DNA from: Hyphomicrobiales bacterium
GTDB lineage: Bacteria > Pseudomonadota > Alphaproteobacteria > Rhizobiales > Ancalomicrobiaceae
Direction: 5' to 3'
DNA: 64,000 bases
Assembly: GCA_021286855.1 (NCBI GenBank)
Contig: JAJTBO010000003.1
Location: forward strand, 186,001 to 250,000
Under the pieces are notes generated by a model, which saw only the letters and a program-made list of their open reading frames with translations, did not search any database and had not been told where the DNA came from. The position numbers and the translations under genes are program-made. Positions 7,818 through 16,252 of this stretch are shown piece after piece. How positions within the stretch are numbered: position 1 is the first letter of the stretch; each line of letters opens with the position of its first letter.

Positions 7818-9214
7818 ACGCCCCCTTCGCCCCACGGGTCGTCGTGGTCGGAGCCGGTCCCGCGGGACTTCGCGCGACCGAAGTCCTCGCCGAGGCGGGT
7901 CTGCGTCCGGTCCTGATCGACGAAGCGCCACGCAGCGGCGGGCAGATCTACCGGCGACCGCCCGTCGGCGCGGAACGCCCCGCCACCGACCTCTACGGCT
8001 TCGAAGCCGGCAAGGCGGTGGCGCTCCACGACCTTCTCGGGCGGCTCGGCGACCGCGTCGACCATCGCTCTGCGACCCTGGTGTGGGCGATCGAGGGGCG
8101 ACGGCTGTCCCTGCTCGGTCCCGAGGGACCATCGGTTCTCGACTTCGACGCGTTGGTGCTCGCCACCGGCGCGATGGATCGTGTCCTGCCCTTCCCCGGC
8201 TGGACCCTGCCGGGCGTCTTCACGCTCGGCGCGGCGCAGATCGCGCTCAAGGCGCAGGGCGTGGCGATCGGATCGAAGGTGGCGTTGGTCGGCGCCGGGC
8301 CTCTGTTGCCGCTCGTCACCCGGCAATATGCGAAGGCCGGCGCGGAGGTGGCGCTGTCGCTCGACGCGACGCCGTTCCTGCCCAAGCTCCTCCACGGACC
8401 GTCGATGCTCGCCTCGCCGAGCACCCTCCTCAAGGGGCTCTGGTACATGGCCGCCAACGCCGCCTCGGGCGTGCCGCAACGCTTCGGCGCGACCGGACTG
8501 CGCGTGGAAGGCGACGGCCGTGTCGAGGCGCTGGTCTGGCGCGACGGCCGCGGCCGGGACCATCGCGTCGCCTGCGACGCGGTCGGAGCGTCGTTCGGAT
8601 TGCGCAGCGAGATCCAACTCGCCGACCTCGCCGGATGCCGCATGGAGTTCGACGAGCTCACCCGGCAGTGGCGGCCGATCCGGACGTCCGAGGGACGTTC
8701 CACGGCGCCCGACGTCTGGCTCGCCGGCGACGGCGCGACCATCGGCGGGGCCGACGTCGCCGAACTCGCGGGAACGCGGACGGCGCTCGCGCTCCTCGCC
8801 GATCGCGGGATCGCCGTCGATACGACCCGGATCGCCCGGCTCGACGCCGCCCTGGCCCGTCAGCGTCGGTTCCGCGTCGCGGTCGAGAAGGCCTATCCGT
8901 TCCCCCGTGCGCTGCTCGACGGGCTCGCCGACGATCTGATGCTGTGCCGCTGCGAAGGCGTCACGGTCGGCGCCCTGCGCGCCGCCGCGACCACGCGAGG
9001 CGCCGACGAGATGAACCGGCTCAAGGCCTTCACCCGCATCGGCATGGGACGTTGCCAAGGCCGCGTCTGCGGACAGGCGGCGGCGGAGATTCTGGCGGCG
9101 ACGCTCGACCGCCCGATCGCCGAGGTCGGTCGTCTCAGGGGCAACCCGCCGGTCAAGCCGATCCCGATCGGGGCCTTCGCCGGCGCCTTCGCGACAGAGG
9201 GGGAACGGGCATGA
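7814..9214 (+). CDS. FAD/NAD(P)-dependent oxidoreductase subunit (HcnB / OoxA-like)
   Basis: A 466-residue protein with an N-terminal dinucleotide fold (VVVGAGPAGLRATEVLAEAG, residues 9-28), the RSGGQIYRR motif near 45, and a second nucleotide-binding Gly-rich loop KVALVGAGPLL near 155. The C terminus has a BFD-like [2Fe-2S] motif: LCRCEG, then GRCQGRVCG. This is the alpha subunit of heterotrimeric amine dehydrogenases such as hydrogen cyanide synthase HcnABC, octopine/nopaline oxidase and Lhp D-hydroxyproline dehydrogenase. It lies between the ferredoxin and the DAO-type subunit with 4-bp overlaps on both sides, as expected for fixed stoichiometry. Substrate is an N-alkyl or cyclic amino acid by analogy, not by proof. 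Confidence 0.88.
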   Translation: MNAPFAPRVVVVGAGPAGLRATEVLAEAGLRPVLIDEAPRSGGQIYRRPPVGAERPATDLYGFEAGKAVALHDLLGRLGDRVDHRSATLVWAIEGRRLSLLGPEGPSVLDFDALVLATGAMDRVLPFPGWTLPGVFTLGAAQIALKAQGVAIGSKVALVGAGPLLPLVTRQYAKAGAEVALSLDATPFLPKLLHGPSMLASPSTLLKGLWYMAANAASGVPQRFGATGLRVEGDGRVEALVWRDGRGRDHRVACDAVGASFGLRSEIQLADLAGCRMEFDELTRQWRPIRTSEGRSTAPDVWLAGDGATIGGADVAELAGTRTALALLADRGIAVDTTRIARLDAALARQRRFRVAVEKAYPFPRALLDGLADDLMLCRCEGVTVGALRAAATTRGADEMNRLKAFTRIGMGRCQGRVCGQAAAEILAATLDRPIAEVGRLRGNPPVKPIPIGAFAGAFATEGERA

Positions 9215-10374
9215 GCCGGCGTCTCGAGGTCGACGTGGCGATCGTCGGGGGCGGCACGGCCGCCTGCGCGGCCGCCGTGGCGCTGCGTCGCGCCGGTCTC
9301 ACGGTGGCGGTCCTGGAGAAGCGGCGTTGCGGCGCCGGCGCTTCGGGCGTCAACTTCGGCGGCGTGCGCCGGCAGGGGCGCGATCTGCGCGAACTCCCGC
9401 TCGCCAATCGCTCGCGCGGGCTCTGGGACGGTCTCAACGAACTCCTCGGCGTCGATGTCGAGTTCGACGTGTCCGGCCACATCAAACTCGCGCGTTCGGA
9501 GACCGATCTCGAGGAGTTGGAGCGCTACCGCCTCGCCGCGCGCGACCATGATCTCGAACTGACCATGCTCGGCGCCAACGCCGTCCATGCCGAACTTCCC
9601 TGGCTCGGCGAGAAGGTGCTCGGCGCGTCGTTGTCGCCGACGGACGGCCAGGCCAACCCGCGCGTCGTCGGACCGGCCTTCGCTCGACTGGCGCGAAGGA
9701 TGGGAGCGGAGATCTTCGAATTCACACCGGTCGAAGCGGTGGCGAGCACGGGCTCCGGCTTCGAAGTCGCGGCGGGCGATCTCACCGTCGTGTCGCGCCG
9801 GCTGATCAACGCCGCCGGCGCCGGCGGGCGGTTGGTCGCGGCCACTTTTGGCGAGGACGTGCCGCTCACTCCGCTCTCGCCGAACATGCTGGTGACCGAG
9901 CCTCTGCCCTACTTCGTCTCCCGCTCGATCGGCGTGTGCGGCGGCGACGTCTATGTTCGCCAGACGCGACGCGGCAACGCGATCTTCGGCGGCGGCCGCG
10001 GCTGGCAGGATCACGATCTCGGTCTCGCCCGACCATCCTCCGAACAGTCGGTCGACGGCATCCGCCGAACCCTGATGCTGGTGCCGGACCTCGCTCGAGC
10101 CAACGTCATCCGAACGTGGAGCGGCTTCGACGGAGAGATGCCCGACCACATCCCGGTGATCGGCCATTCCTCCACCACCCCGGGGCTGATCCACGCCTTC
10201 GGTTTTTCCGGTCATGGGTTCCAACTCGGCCCGGCGATCGGGGAGATCCTCGCCGAACTGGTGATCGACGGCCACACGCCCACCCCGATCGAACCCTTCG
10301 CGATCGATCGGTTCCGAGACTGGTCGCCGGAGGCGAGCTCCGCCCCCGACGCCTCCGTCCACACGGAACACTGA
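9211..10374 (+). CDS. FAD-dependent oxidoreductase, DAO family (HcnC / OoxB-like)
   Basis: A 387-residue D-amino-acid-oxidase-fold protein. FAD site: VDVAIVGGGTAACAAAVALR at the N terminus and ASGVNFGGVRRQGRD after it. A C-terminal GFSGHGFQLGPAIGE matches the FAD-contact motif of glycine, sarcosine and opine oxidases. Paired with the HcnB-like and ferredoxin subunits just upstream, it should be the catalytic subunit that oxidises the C-N bond of an amino acid or opine. The following binding-protein gene begins 73 bp later, so oxidase and importer probably share a transcript. Candidate substrates: opine, hydroxyproline, or an N-methyl amino acid. Confidence 0.87.
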   Translation: MSRRLEVDVAIVGGGTAACAAAVALRRAGLTVAVLEKRRCGAGASGVNFGGVRRQGRDLRELPLANRSRGLWDGLNELLGVDVEFDVSGHIKLARSETDLEELERYRLAARDHDLELTMLGANAVHAELPWLGEKVLGASLSPTDGQANPRVVGPAFARLARRMGAEIFEFTPVEAVASTGSGFEVAAGDLTVVSRRLINAAGAGGRLVAATFGEDVPLTPLSPNMLVTEPLPYFVSRSIGVCGGDVYVRQTRRGNAIFGGGRGWQDHDLGLARPSSEQSVDGIRRTLMLVPDLARANVIRTWSGFDGEMPDHIPVIGHSSTTPGLIHAFGFSGHGFQLGPAIGEILAELVIDGHTPTPIEPFAIDRFRDWSPEASSAPDASVHTEH

Positions 10375-10379
10375 AGCCT

Positions 10380-10398
10380 TCGATCCCGACGGGATCGA
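10380..10398 (+). repeat. Intercistronic inverted repeat
   Basis: TCGATCCC (10380-10387) and GGGATCGA (10391-10398) form a perfect 8-bp stem with a 3-nt loop 6 bp after the oxidase stop. It may be a weak terminator, RNA-processing stem or operator. Confidence 0.4.
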
Positions 10399-10447
10399 TC
10401 CCATCCGTACGAGCCGCGCGATGCGGCCGAGACCAGAGGAAGACACG

Positions 10448-11986
10448 ATGAAGCGACATCTTCTCGCCGCCACCGCGCTCCTGTTCGCCACTCTGGCTCC
10501 GGCTTCGGCCGAGACGATCCTCAACGTCGGCATGGCCGCCGCCGACGTCGGCCAGATCGACCCGCACCGCGCCACCTCCACCCAGGACAAGCCGGTGGTG
10601 TCGTGGATGTTCAACGGCCTCGTCCGCTTCAAACCGGGCTCGGCCAGCCTCGAGGCGATGGAGCCCGACCTCGCCGAGAGCTGGGAGAAGTCGGCCGACG
10701 GCAAGACCTGGACCTTCAAGCTGCGCAAGGGCGTCAAGTTCCACGGCGATTGGGGCGAGATGACCGCCGACGACGTGGTCTATTCGCTGAAGCGCGCCGG
10801 CGATCCGAAAACCTCGTCCTTCGCGGCCGACTACGCGGTGATGGAGACGATCGAAGCGGTCGATCCCTCCACCGTCCGCATCGTGCTGAAGAAGCCGATC
10901 CCGGCGCTGCTCGGTCTGGTCGCCAACTATCACGGCGGCAACATCGTCTCGAAGAAGGCGGCGGAGGCGCTCGGCGCCGACTTCCGCACCAAGCCGGTCG
11001 GCACCGGCCCGTTCCAGGTCGTCGACTACAAGTCGAACGAGAGCCTGACCTTCGCCGCCAACCCCGCCTATTTCCGCGGCGTGCCGAAGATCGACAAGAT
11101 CGTCTATCGTTTCATTCCGGCCGACGCGGCGCGTGACCTCGCCTTCACCTCGGGCGAACTCGACGTCGTCTACGGGCGCCAGGACCAGCGCTGGGTCGAA
11201 CGCTTCCAGAAGGAGCCGCACACGGTCGTCGAGGTGGTCAAGCCGGCCGAACTCTCGGTGCTCCACCTCAACACCGCGATGAAACCGCTCGACGACAAAC
11301 GCGTGCGCGAGGCCGTGGCCCATGCGATCGACCGCGCGCAGCTCGCGTCGTTCAAGGGCGCGACCACCGCCGTGCCGGCGGTGTCGGTCGTGCCGACCGG
11401 CTATCTCGGCACCGACGAGAAGGCGAAGCTCTACGATTACGATCTCGCCAAGGCGAAGGCGCTCCTGAAGGAGGCCGGTCACCCCGACGGGGTGGCGATC
11501 AAGGCGATCCAGACCAGCCTGCCGACCATGCTCGCCTCGATGCAGGTGGCGCAGGCGCAGCTCAAGAAGGCCGGAATCGATCTGCAGCTCGAAGTGGTCG
11601 ACCACCAGTCGTTCCACGCCCAGATCCGCAAGGACCTCTCCGGCGCGGTCTACTATGCCGCCGCCCGCTTCCCCGTCGCCGACGTCTATCTGAAGCAGTT
11701 CTACCATTCCGCCGCGACGGTCGGCACGCCGACGGCGGTGACCAACTTCTCGCACTGCGCGGCCGCCGACGCCGAGATCGACGCAGCGTCGATCGAGGTC
11801 GACCCCGTCAAGCAGAAGGAATTGTGGAAGACCGCCCAGAAGAAGATCATCGACGAGGTCTGCGCGGTGCCGCTGTTCGAACAGCTCCAGGTGTGGGCGC
11901 GCAAGGACACCGTCGATTACGGCTACAAGTTCGAAGGCGCCATCCATCTCGGCCCGGTGATCACCGAAGCCTCGACCAAGAAGTGA
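10448..11986 (+). CDS. ABC transporter substrate-binding protein, family 5 (peptide/opine/nickel)
   Basis: A 512-residue periplasmic binding protein with a clear Sec signal (MKRHLLAATALLFATLAPASA, cut after ASA near residue 21). The family-5 hallmarks follow: LAESWEKSADGKTWTFKLRKGVKFH around residues 75-100 and TADDVVYSLKR. It would bind an oligopeptide, opine or similar solute and pass it to the permeases encoded next. The ATG at 10448 has AGAGGAAG as ribosome site; an in-frame ATG 27 bp upstream adds nine residues before the signal and was not chosen. Context with an opine-oxidase-like enzyme suggests an opine or N-substituted amino acid as ligand. Confidence 0.9.
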   Translation: MKRHLLAATALLFATLAPASAETILNVGMAAADVGQIDPHRATSTQDKPVVSWMFNGLVRFKPGSASLEAMEPDLAESWEKSADGKTWTFKLRKGVKFHGDWGEMTADDVVYSLKRAGDPKTSSFAADYAVMETIEAVDPSTVRIVLKKPIPALLGLVANYHGGNIVSKKAAEALGADFRTKPVGTGPFQVVDYKSNESLTFAANPAYFRGVPKIDKIVYRFIPADAARDLAFTSGELDVVYGRQDQRWVERFQKEPHTVVEVVKPAELSVLHLNTAMKPLDDKRVREAVAHAIDRAQLASFKGATTAVPAVSVVPTGYLGTDEKAKLYDYDLAKAKALLKEAGHPDGVAIKAIQTSLPTMLASMQVAQAQLKKAGIDLQLEVVDHQSFHAQIRKDLSGAVYYAAARFPVADVYLKQFYHSAATVGTPTAVTNFSHCAAADAEIDAASIEVDPVKQKELWKTAQKKIIDEVCAVPLFEQLQVWARKDTVDYGYKFEGAIHLGPVITEASTKK

Positions 11987-11996
11987 GCGCCGCCGT

Positions 11997-12023
11997 CTCC
12001 CGGCGAGCCGGTCTCGCCGGGAG
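11997..12023 (+). terminator. Hairpin between binding protein and permease genes
   Basis: CTCCCGGCGAG (11997-12007) and CTCGCCGGGAG (12013-12023) form a perfect 11-bp stem with loop CCGGT, 11 bp after the stop. No U tract. Lying inside an ABC operon, it more likely attenuates or stabilises the upstream message than ends all transcription. Confidence 0.6.
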
Positions 12024-12070
12024 GACCCCGCAACCGTGAGCGAGCCTTCTTCGGGGCGCGAGGAGCGTTC

Positions 12071-13012
12071 ATGATCCGTTTCGTGATCAAACGTCTGCTG
12101 TTGGCCATTCCCACGCTGTGGGCGGTGCTGACGACCGTCTTCCTCCTCGTCCGGGTCGTGCCCGGCGATCCGACCATCGTCATCCTCGGCGATCAGGCCT
12201 CCGCGGCGGCGCGGGCGGAACTTCGCGAAAAACTCGGCCTGGCCAAGCCGATCCTCGCCCAATACGTCGACTTCATGGGCCAGATCCTGACCGGCGACCT
12301 CGGCCGGTCGCTCGCCACCAACCGGCCGATCGTCGACGACGTGGCGGCGGTGCTGCCCTATACGATCGAACTGACGATCGCCTCGCTGATCGTCGGCGCG
12401 GTGATCGGCATTCCGCTCGGCGTCTGGGCGGCGCAGAGCCGCGACGGTTTCGCCGACTGGTTCGCAAGGCTGTTCTCGCTCGCCGGCGTCTCGTTCCCGG
12501 CCTTCGTGTCGGCGATCCTTCTCCTGATCGTCTTCGCGGTCGAGCTCCGGTGGTTCCCGGTCATCTCGGCGCCGCGGACCGACGCGCTCTCCGAGCGGCT
12601 CGCCGCCCTGGTGCTGCCGTCGCTCAATCTCGGCCTGCTGATGGTCGCCTATGTGACGCGGGTGACGCGCTCCGGCATGTTGAAGGCGCTCGGCGAGGAC
12701 TATACCCGCACCGCCCGATCGAAGGGTCTGGCGCAACGGACGATCGTCTGGCGTCACGCCTTTCCGAACGTGCTGGTGCCGGTCGTCACGGTCGTCGGCC
12801 TCTATCTCGGCGTGCTGATCGGCAACGCGGTCCTGACCGAGATCGTGTTCAACCGCCCGGGCATCGGCAAGCTGATCGTCACGGCGCTGAACCAGCGCGA
12901 CTACACGCTGCTGCAGGGGCTGATGGTCGTCTCCGCGTTCGCCATCGTCGTCGCCAACATATTGACCGACCTGACCTATGGTCTCGTCGACCCGCGGGTG
13001 AAGACGCCATGA
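12071..13012 (+). CDS. ABC transporter permease, DppB type
   Basis: A 313-residue inner-membrane permease. It begins with the DppB-typical MIRFVIKRLLLAIPTLW, has the RVVPGDP segment near residue 34, about six hydrophobic spans, and the EAA loop with ALGEDYTRTARSKGLAQRTIVWRHAFPN that docks on the ATPases. The C-terminal LVDPRVKTP is also characteristic. AGGAG precedes the ATG. The next permease starts in its stop codon. It forms the channel with the following DppC-type subunit. Confidence 0.92.
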   Translation: MIRFVIKRLLLAIPTLWAVLTTVFLLVRVVPGDPTIVILGDQASAAARAELREKLGLAKPILAQYVDFMGQILTGDLGRSLATNRPIVDDVAAVLPYTIELTIASLIVGAVIGIPLGVWAAQSRDGFADWFARLFSLAGVSFPAFVSAILLLIVFAVELRWFPVISAPRTDALSERLAALVLPSLNLGLLMVAYVTRVTRSGMLKALGEDYTRTARSKGLAQRTIVWRHAFPNVLVPVVTVVGLYLGVLIGNAVLTEIVFNRPGIGKLIVTALNQRDYTLLQGLMVVSAFAIVVANILTDLTYGLVDPRVKTP

Positions 13013-13851
13013 CCCAGACGCCGAACACCGCCGCACGGCGCGCGATGCGCACCCCGGGCCTGCTTCTCGGCGTCGTCCTCACCGTCGCGATGATCGCGGC
13101 GGCGCTGGCTGCGCCCTGGATCGCGCCGTTCGACCCCAACGAACAGGACGTGCTCGCCATCCTCGCCGCGCCGGACGCCACGCATCTCCTCGGCGCGGAC
13201 GCCTTCGGGCGCGACGTGCTGTCCCGCATCCTCTGGGGCGCGCGGATCTCGCTCTACGTCGGCTTCCTGTCGACCTTGGCCGGCGTCGTCGCCGGCACCA
13301 CGGTCGGCGTGGTCGCCGGTTACTACGGCGGCCTCGTCGATCGGATCGTGGTGGCGGCGACCGACGTCCTCCTCAGCTTTCCGCAGCTGATCATGGGCCT
13401 GTTGCTCGTCGCCGTGCTCGGCGCCTCGATCGGCAACCTCGTTCTCGCCATCGCGGTGACGGCGGCCCCGGCCTTCATCCGCATGGCGCGCGGCTCGACG
13501 CTGGCCATGCGGGAGCGCGACTTCGTCGACGCCTGCCGGTCGCTCGGCTATTCCGATCTGCGGATCATGTTCTTCCACATCCTGCCGAACATCCTCGACG
13601 AACTCGTCGTGATGGCCTCGCTGTGGCTCGCCTCGGCGATCCGCACCGAATCGACGCTCGCCTTCATCGGCCTGTCAGTGCCGCCGCCGACCGCCACCTG
13701 GGGCGGCATCGTCCGCGACGGCTTCGACAATCTGCTCGACGGACCGTGGCTGGCGCTCTTCCCGAGCCTCGCCATCCTCGTCGTGATGATCGGCCTCAAC
13801 CTGATCGGAGACGGTCTGCGCGACGCCACCGATCCGAAGGGGGCGCAATGA
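13009..13851 (+). CDS. ABC transporter permease, DppC type
   Basis: A 280-residue permease whose first span lies at residues ~17-40, followed by the periplasmic HLLGADAFGRDVLSRILWGAR motif that marks DppC/OppC proteins. The EAA region reads MRERDFVDACRSLGYSDLRI. The ATG overlaps the stop of the DppB-type gene (ATGA), and its own stop overlaps the next ATPase start, giving tight coupling through the importer. The upstream extension of this frame is shadow sequence. Confidence 0.92.
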   Translation: MTQTPNTAARRAMRTPGLLLGVVLTVAMIAAALAAPWIAPFDPNEQDVLAILAAPDATHLLGADAFGRDVLSRILWGARISLYVGFLSTLAGVVAGTTVGVVAGYYGGLVDRIVVAATDVLLSFPQLIMGLLLVAVLGASIGNLVLAIAVTAAPAFIRMARGSTLAMRERDFVDACRSLGYSDLRIMFFHILPNILDELVVMASLWLASAIRTESTLAFIGLSVPPPTATWGGIVRDGFDNLLDGPWLALFPSLAILVVMIGLNLIGDGLRDATDPKGAQ

Positions 13852-14828
13852 CCGACGCCGACATCGCCCTCCGCGTCGAGGGCCTGAACACCCAGATCCA
13901 CGTCGGCTCCGACTGGCACGACGTGGTGCGCGACGTCTCCTTCTCGATCCGCCCGCGCGAGACGCTGGCGCTCGTCGGCGAATCCGGCTGCGGCAAGAGC
14001 ATGACGGCGCTGTCCGTGATGGGCCTGCTGCCGCCGAAGGTGGCGCGGATCGGAGCCGGGCGGATCGTCGTCGACGGGATCGATCTCGTCGCCGCCGACG
14101 AGGCGACGCGCGAGAACATGCGCGGCGATCGGCTCGGCATGATCTTCCAGGAGCCGATGACCTCGCTCAACCCGGTGCTGCCGATCGGCTTTCAGGTCGG
14201 CGAGGCTCTGATGCGCCATCGCGGGCTGAGCCGACGGCAGGCGCGGCAGAAGGCGCGCGAGCTGCTCGAGCTGGTGCGCGTGCCGGCGGCGGCCGAACGG
14301 CTCGACGCCTATCCGCACCAGTTTTCGGGCGGCATGCGGCAGCGCGTGATGATCGCCCTGGCGCTCGCCTGCTCGCCGAAGGTGCTGATAGCCGACGAGC
14401 CGACGACGGCGCTCGACGTCACCATCCAGGCGCAGGTGCTCGCCCTGATCGCCGACCTTCAGGAAAAGGAGGGATTGGCGGTCCTGCTCATCACCCACAA
14501 TCTCGGCGTCGTCGCCTCGGTGGCCGACCGAGTGATTGTGATGTACGGCGGCGACGTCGTCGAGAGCGCGCCGGTCGGAGCCTTCTTCGCGCGGCCGACG
14601 CACCCCTATTCGGAGGCCCTGCTCGCGGCGATGCCGCGCGTCGACAGCGACGGCGGCCTGGAGCCGATCCCGGGCCAGGTGCCGACGCTGACCGCGATGC
14701 CGAAGGGATGTCGGTTCGCGACGCGATGCGCGCTGAGGACCGACGCCTGCGCCGAGTTGCCGCCGCTCGCCCCGGTCGGTGGCGACCCCGAACACGTGGC
14801 CCGCTGCTGGGTGCGGAGAGACTCATGA
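13848..14828 (+). CDS. ABC transporter ATP-binding protein, DppD type
   Basis: A 326-residue ATPase. Walker [10 protein letters not shown] is near residue 45, the signature [14 protein letters not shown] near 165, Walker [12 protein letters not shown] near 185, and the family-specific C-terminal tail contains [15 protein letters not shown], the Cys-rich oligopeptide/dipeptide extension. It pairs with the DppF-type ATPase encoded next; stop and start overlap. No anomaly seen. Confidence 0.93.
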   Translation: MTDADIALRVEGLNTQIHVGSDWHDVVRDVSFSIRPRETLALVGESGCGKSMTALSVMGLLPPKVARIGAGRIVVDGIDLVAADEATRENMRGDRLGMIFQEPMTSLNPVLPIGFQVGEALMRHRGLSRRQARQKARELLELVRVPAAAERLDAYPHQFSGGMRQRVMIALALACSPKVLIADEPTTALDVTIQAQVLALIADLQEKEGLAVLLITHNLGVVASVADRVIVMYGGDVVESAPVGAFFARPTHPYSEALLAAMPRVDSDGGLEPIPGQVPTLTAMPKGCRFATRCALRTDACAELPPLAPVGGDPEHVARCWVRRDS

Positions 14829-15793
14829 GCGAAGCCCCTCTTCTCCTCGTGCAGGACCTGAAGAAGACCTTCGTCGCCCATCGCGGTTGGCCGATCCCCA
14901 AGAGGACCGAGGTGCGGGCGCTCGACGGCGTCTCCTTCGAGGTCGGACGCGGCGAGGTCCTCGGCGTCGTCGGGGAATCCGGGTGCGGCAAGTCGACGGT
15001 CGCCCGTGTCGCGCTCCGGCTGCAACCGTCCGACGGCGGCAGCGTCACCTTCGACGGGGCCGACGTCCACATGGCCTCGCGGCGCGAGATGCGCGCGATG
15101 CGGCGGCGCATGCAGATGATCTTCCAAGACCCCGCCTCCTCGCTCGACGGCCGGCAGCGGATCATCGATGCGCTCGGCGAGCCGCTTCGGGTTCACGGCA
15201 TCGCGCGCGGCGCGGCGGTCCGCCCGGCGGTCGAACGGCTGCTCGACGAAGTCGGGCTGCCCCGCACCGCACTCGACCGCTATCCGCACGAATTCTCCGG
15301 AGGCCAGCGCCAACGCATCGGCATCGCCCGCGCGCTGTCGTTGTCGCCCGATCTGATCTTCGCCGACGAGCCGGTGTCCGCCCTCGACGTCTCGGTGCAG
15401 GCGCAGATCCTGATGCTGCTGGAGCGGCTCCGCCGCGATCGCGGACTGGCCTTCGTGTTCATCTCGCACGACCTCGGCGTCGTCCGTCACTTCTGCGACC
15501 GGGTGGTGGTGATGTATCTCGGCCGCGTCGTGGAGAGCGGACCGACGGCGCAAGTGTTCGCCGAGCCGCTTCACCCCTATACGCGCCTCCTGAAGGAGAG
15601 CTCGCCGGAGCCCGATCCGACCAGAACGATCACGATGAACTTCCAAGAGGGCGAACCGCCTTCCCCGGTCTCGCCGCCGACGGGATGTCACTTTCATCCG
15701 CGTTGCCGGCTCGCGACCGAACGATGCAGAACGGAAAGGCCGGCCTTACGGGACCTCTCTCCGGGTCGAACCGTGAGTTGCCACCTCGCTTGA
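14825..15793 (+). CDS. ABC transporter ATP-binding protein, DppF type
   Basis: A 322-residue ATPase with Walker [10 protein letters not shown], signature [14 protein letters not shown], Walker B IFADEPVSALDVS and the C-terminal GCHFHPRCRLATERC extension. It starts at ATG 14825 inside the stop of the DppD-type gene. It completes the five-part importer 10448-15793. The gap after it is a 459-bp AT-rich control region, so the operon likely ends here. Confidence 0.93.
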   Translation: MSEAPLLLVQDLKKTFVAHRGWPIPKRTEVRALDGVSFEVGRGEVLGVVGESGCGKSTVARVALRLQPSDGGSVTFDGADVHMASRREMRAMRRRMQMIFQDPASSLDGRQRIIDALGEPLRVHGIARGAAVRPAVERLLDEVGLPRTALDRYPHEFSGGQRQRIGIARALSLSPDLIFADEPVSALDVSVQAQILMLLERLRRDRGLAFVFISHDLGVVRHFCDRVVVMYLGRVVESGPTAQVFAEPLHPYTRLLKESSPEPDPTRTITMNFQEGEPPSPVSPPTGCHFHPRCRLATERCRTERPALRDLSPGRTVSCHLA

Positions 15794-16105
15794 GGCGATG
15801 CGCCATCGCCGTTCGATCTGGGCCGACCCCGCGGCGATCGTTCGTTCCTCTCCGGGATGGGCGCGCCGAGACGAAGAAGCACCCGCGCCTCTGGCGACAC
15901 GACGCGCGTCGTCATCGCGAACACAGCCGTTCGCGAAATTCAGTCACTGGAAGCATTGCATGGCGACTTCTTCGACTGCGTCATCTCCGCATATTCAGAA
16001 ACATTCATATACAAAATCAAACATGATGATATCTGTAGTTTCGAGAACACAAGGCGATAGAAATAATTCGACGATTTTTCTTCGACAGATATTTCAAAAT
16101 TATAC

Positions 16106-16130
16106 TTATGATAGAATGCTCATATCATAA
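16106..16130. promoter_or_regulatory. Inverted repeat, putative operator for cit operon
   Basis: TTATGATA (16106-16113) and TATCATAA (16123-16130) are exact reverse complements separated by 9 nt, centre to centre 17 bp, fitting a dimeric regulator. It lies about 30 bp upstream of the candidate -35 element and ~120-150 bp before citC. Position suggests an activator site; the regulator is not identified. Confidence 0.5.
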
Positions 16131-16159
16131 AATTTAGACCTTCGTAGGGGGTATTCCGA

Positions 16160-16187
16160 TTGGCGCGAGGCGTGCCGATGCTATAGT
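16160..16187 (+). promoter_or_regulatory. Candidate promoter of citrate lyase operon
   Basis: TTGGCG (16160-16165), a 16-bp spacer and TATAGT (16182-16187) fit a sigma-70-type promoter. The same stretch read as TTGGCGCG-AGGC-GTGC (16160-16175) also resembles a sigma-54 -24/-12 element with two mismatches and correct GG/GC spacing. Only one of the two can be right; neither is certain. Confidence 0.4.
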
Positions 16188-16252
16188 GCCGTTGCGCCCC
16201 AAAATGCGGCGCCGAGGCGACATGCCGGCCAGATGGCTTCGGGCGCGCTCGA

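Larger units (their letters stand above)
15794..16252. other. AT-rich intergenic region upstream of citrate lyase operon
   Basis: This 459-bp gap contains no gene I can support. From about 15940 to 16140 base composition drops sharply toward A+T, unlike the rest of the window, and contains an 8-bp inverted repeat and promoter-like elements described separately. It probably carries the control region of the citrate lyase operon. Short frames here have no family resemblance. Confidence 0.7.

Noticed and set aside
10106-13036. 976-codon open frame on the minus strand opposite the binding-protein and permease genes
   Set aside because: His/Arg/Asp/Gly-rich composition of an antisense shadow in GC-rich DNA; the plus strand carries clear family matches throughout.
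16160-16175. Confident sigma-54 call for the cit promoter
   Set aside because: Two mismatches in the core and an overlapping sigma-70-like promoter; kept only as an alternative.
15794-16252. Short frames in the AT-rich region as possible small genes
   Set aside because: No ribosome sites, no family resemblance, and compositional bias differs from all true genes here.
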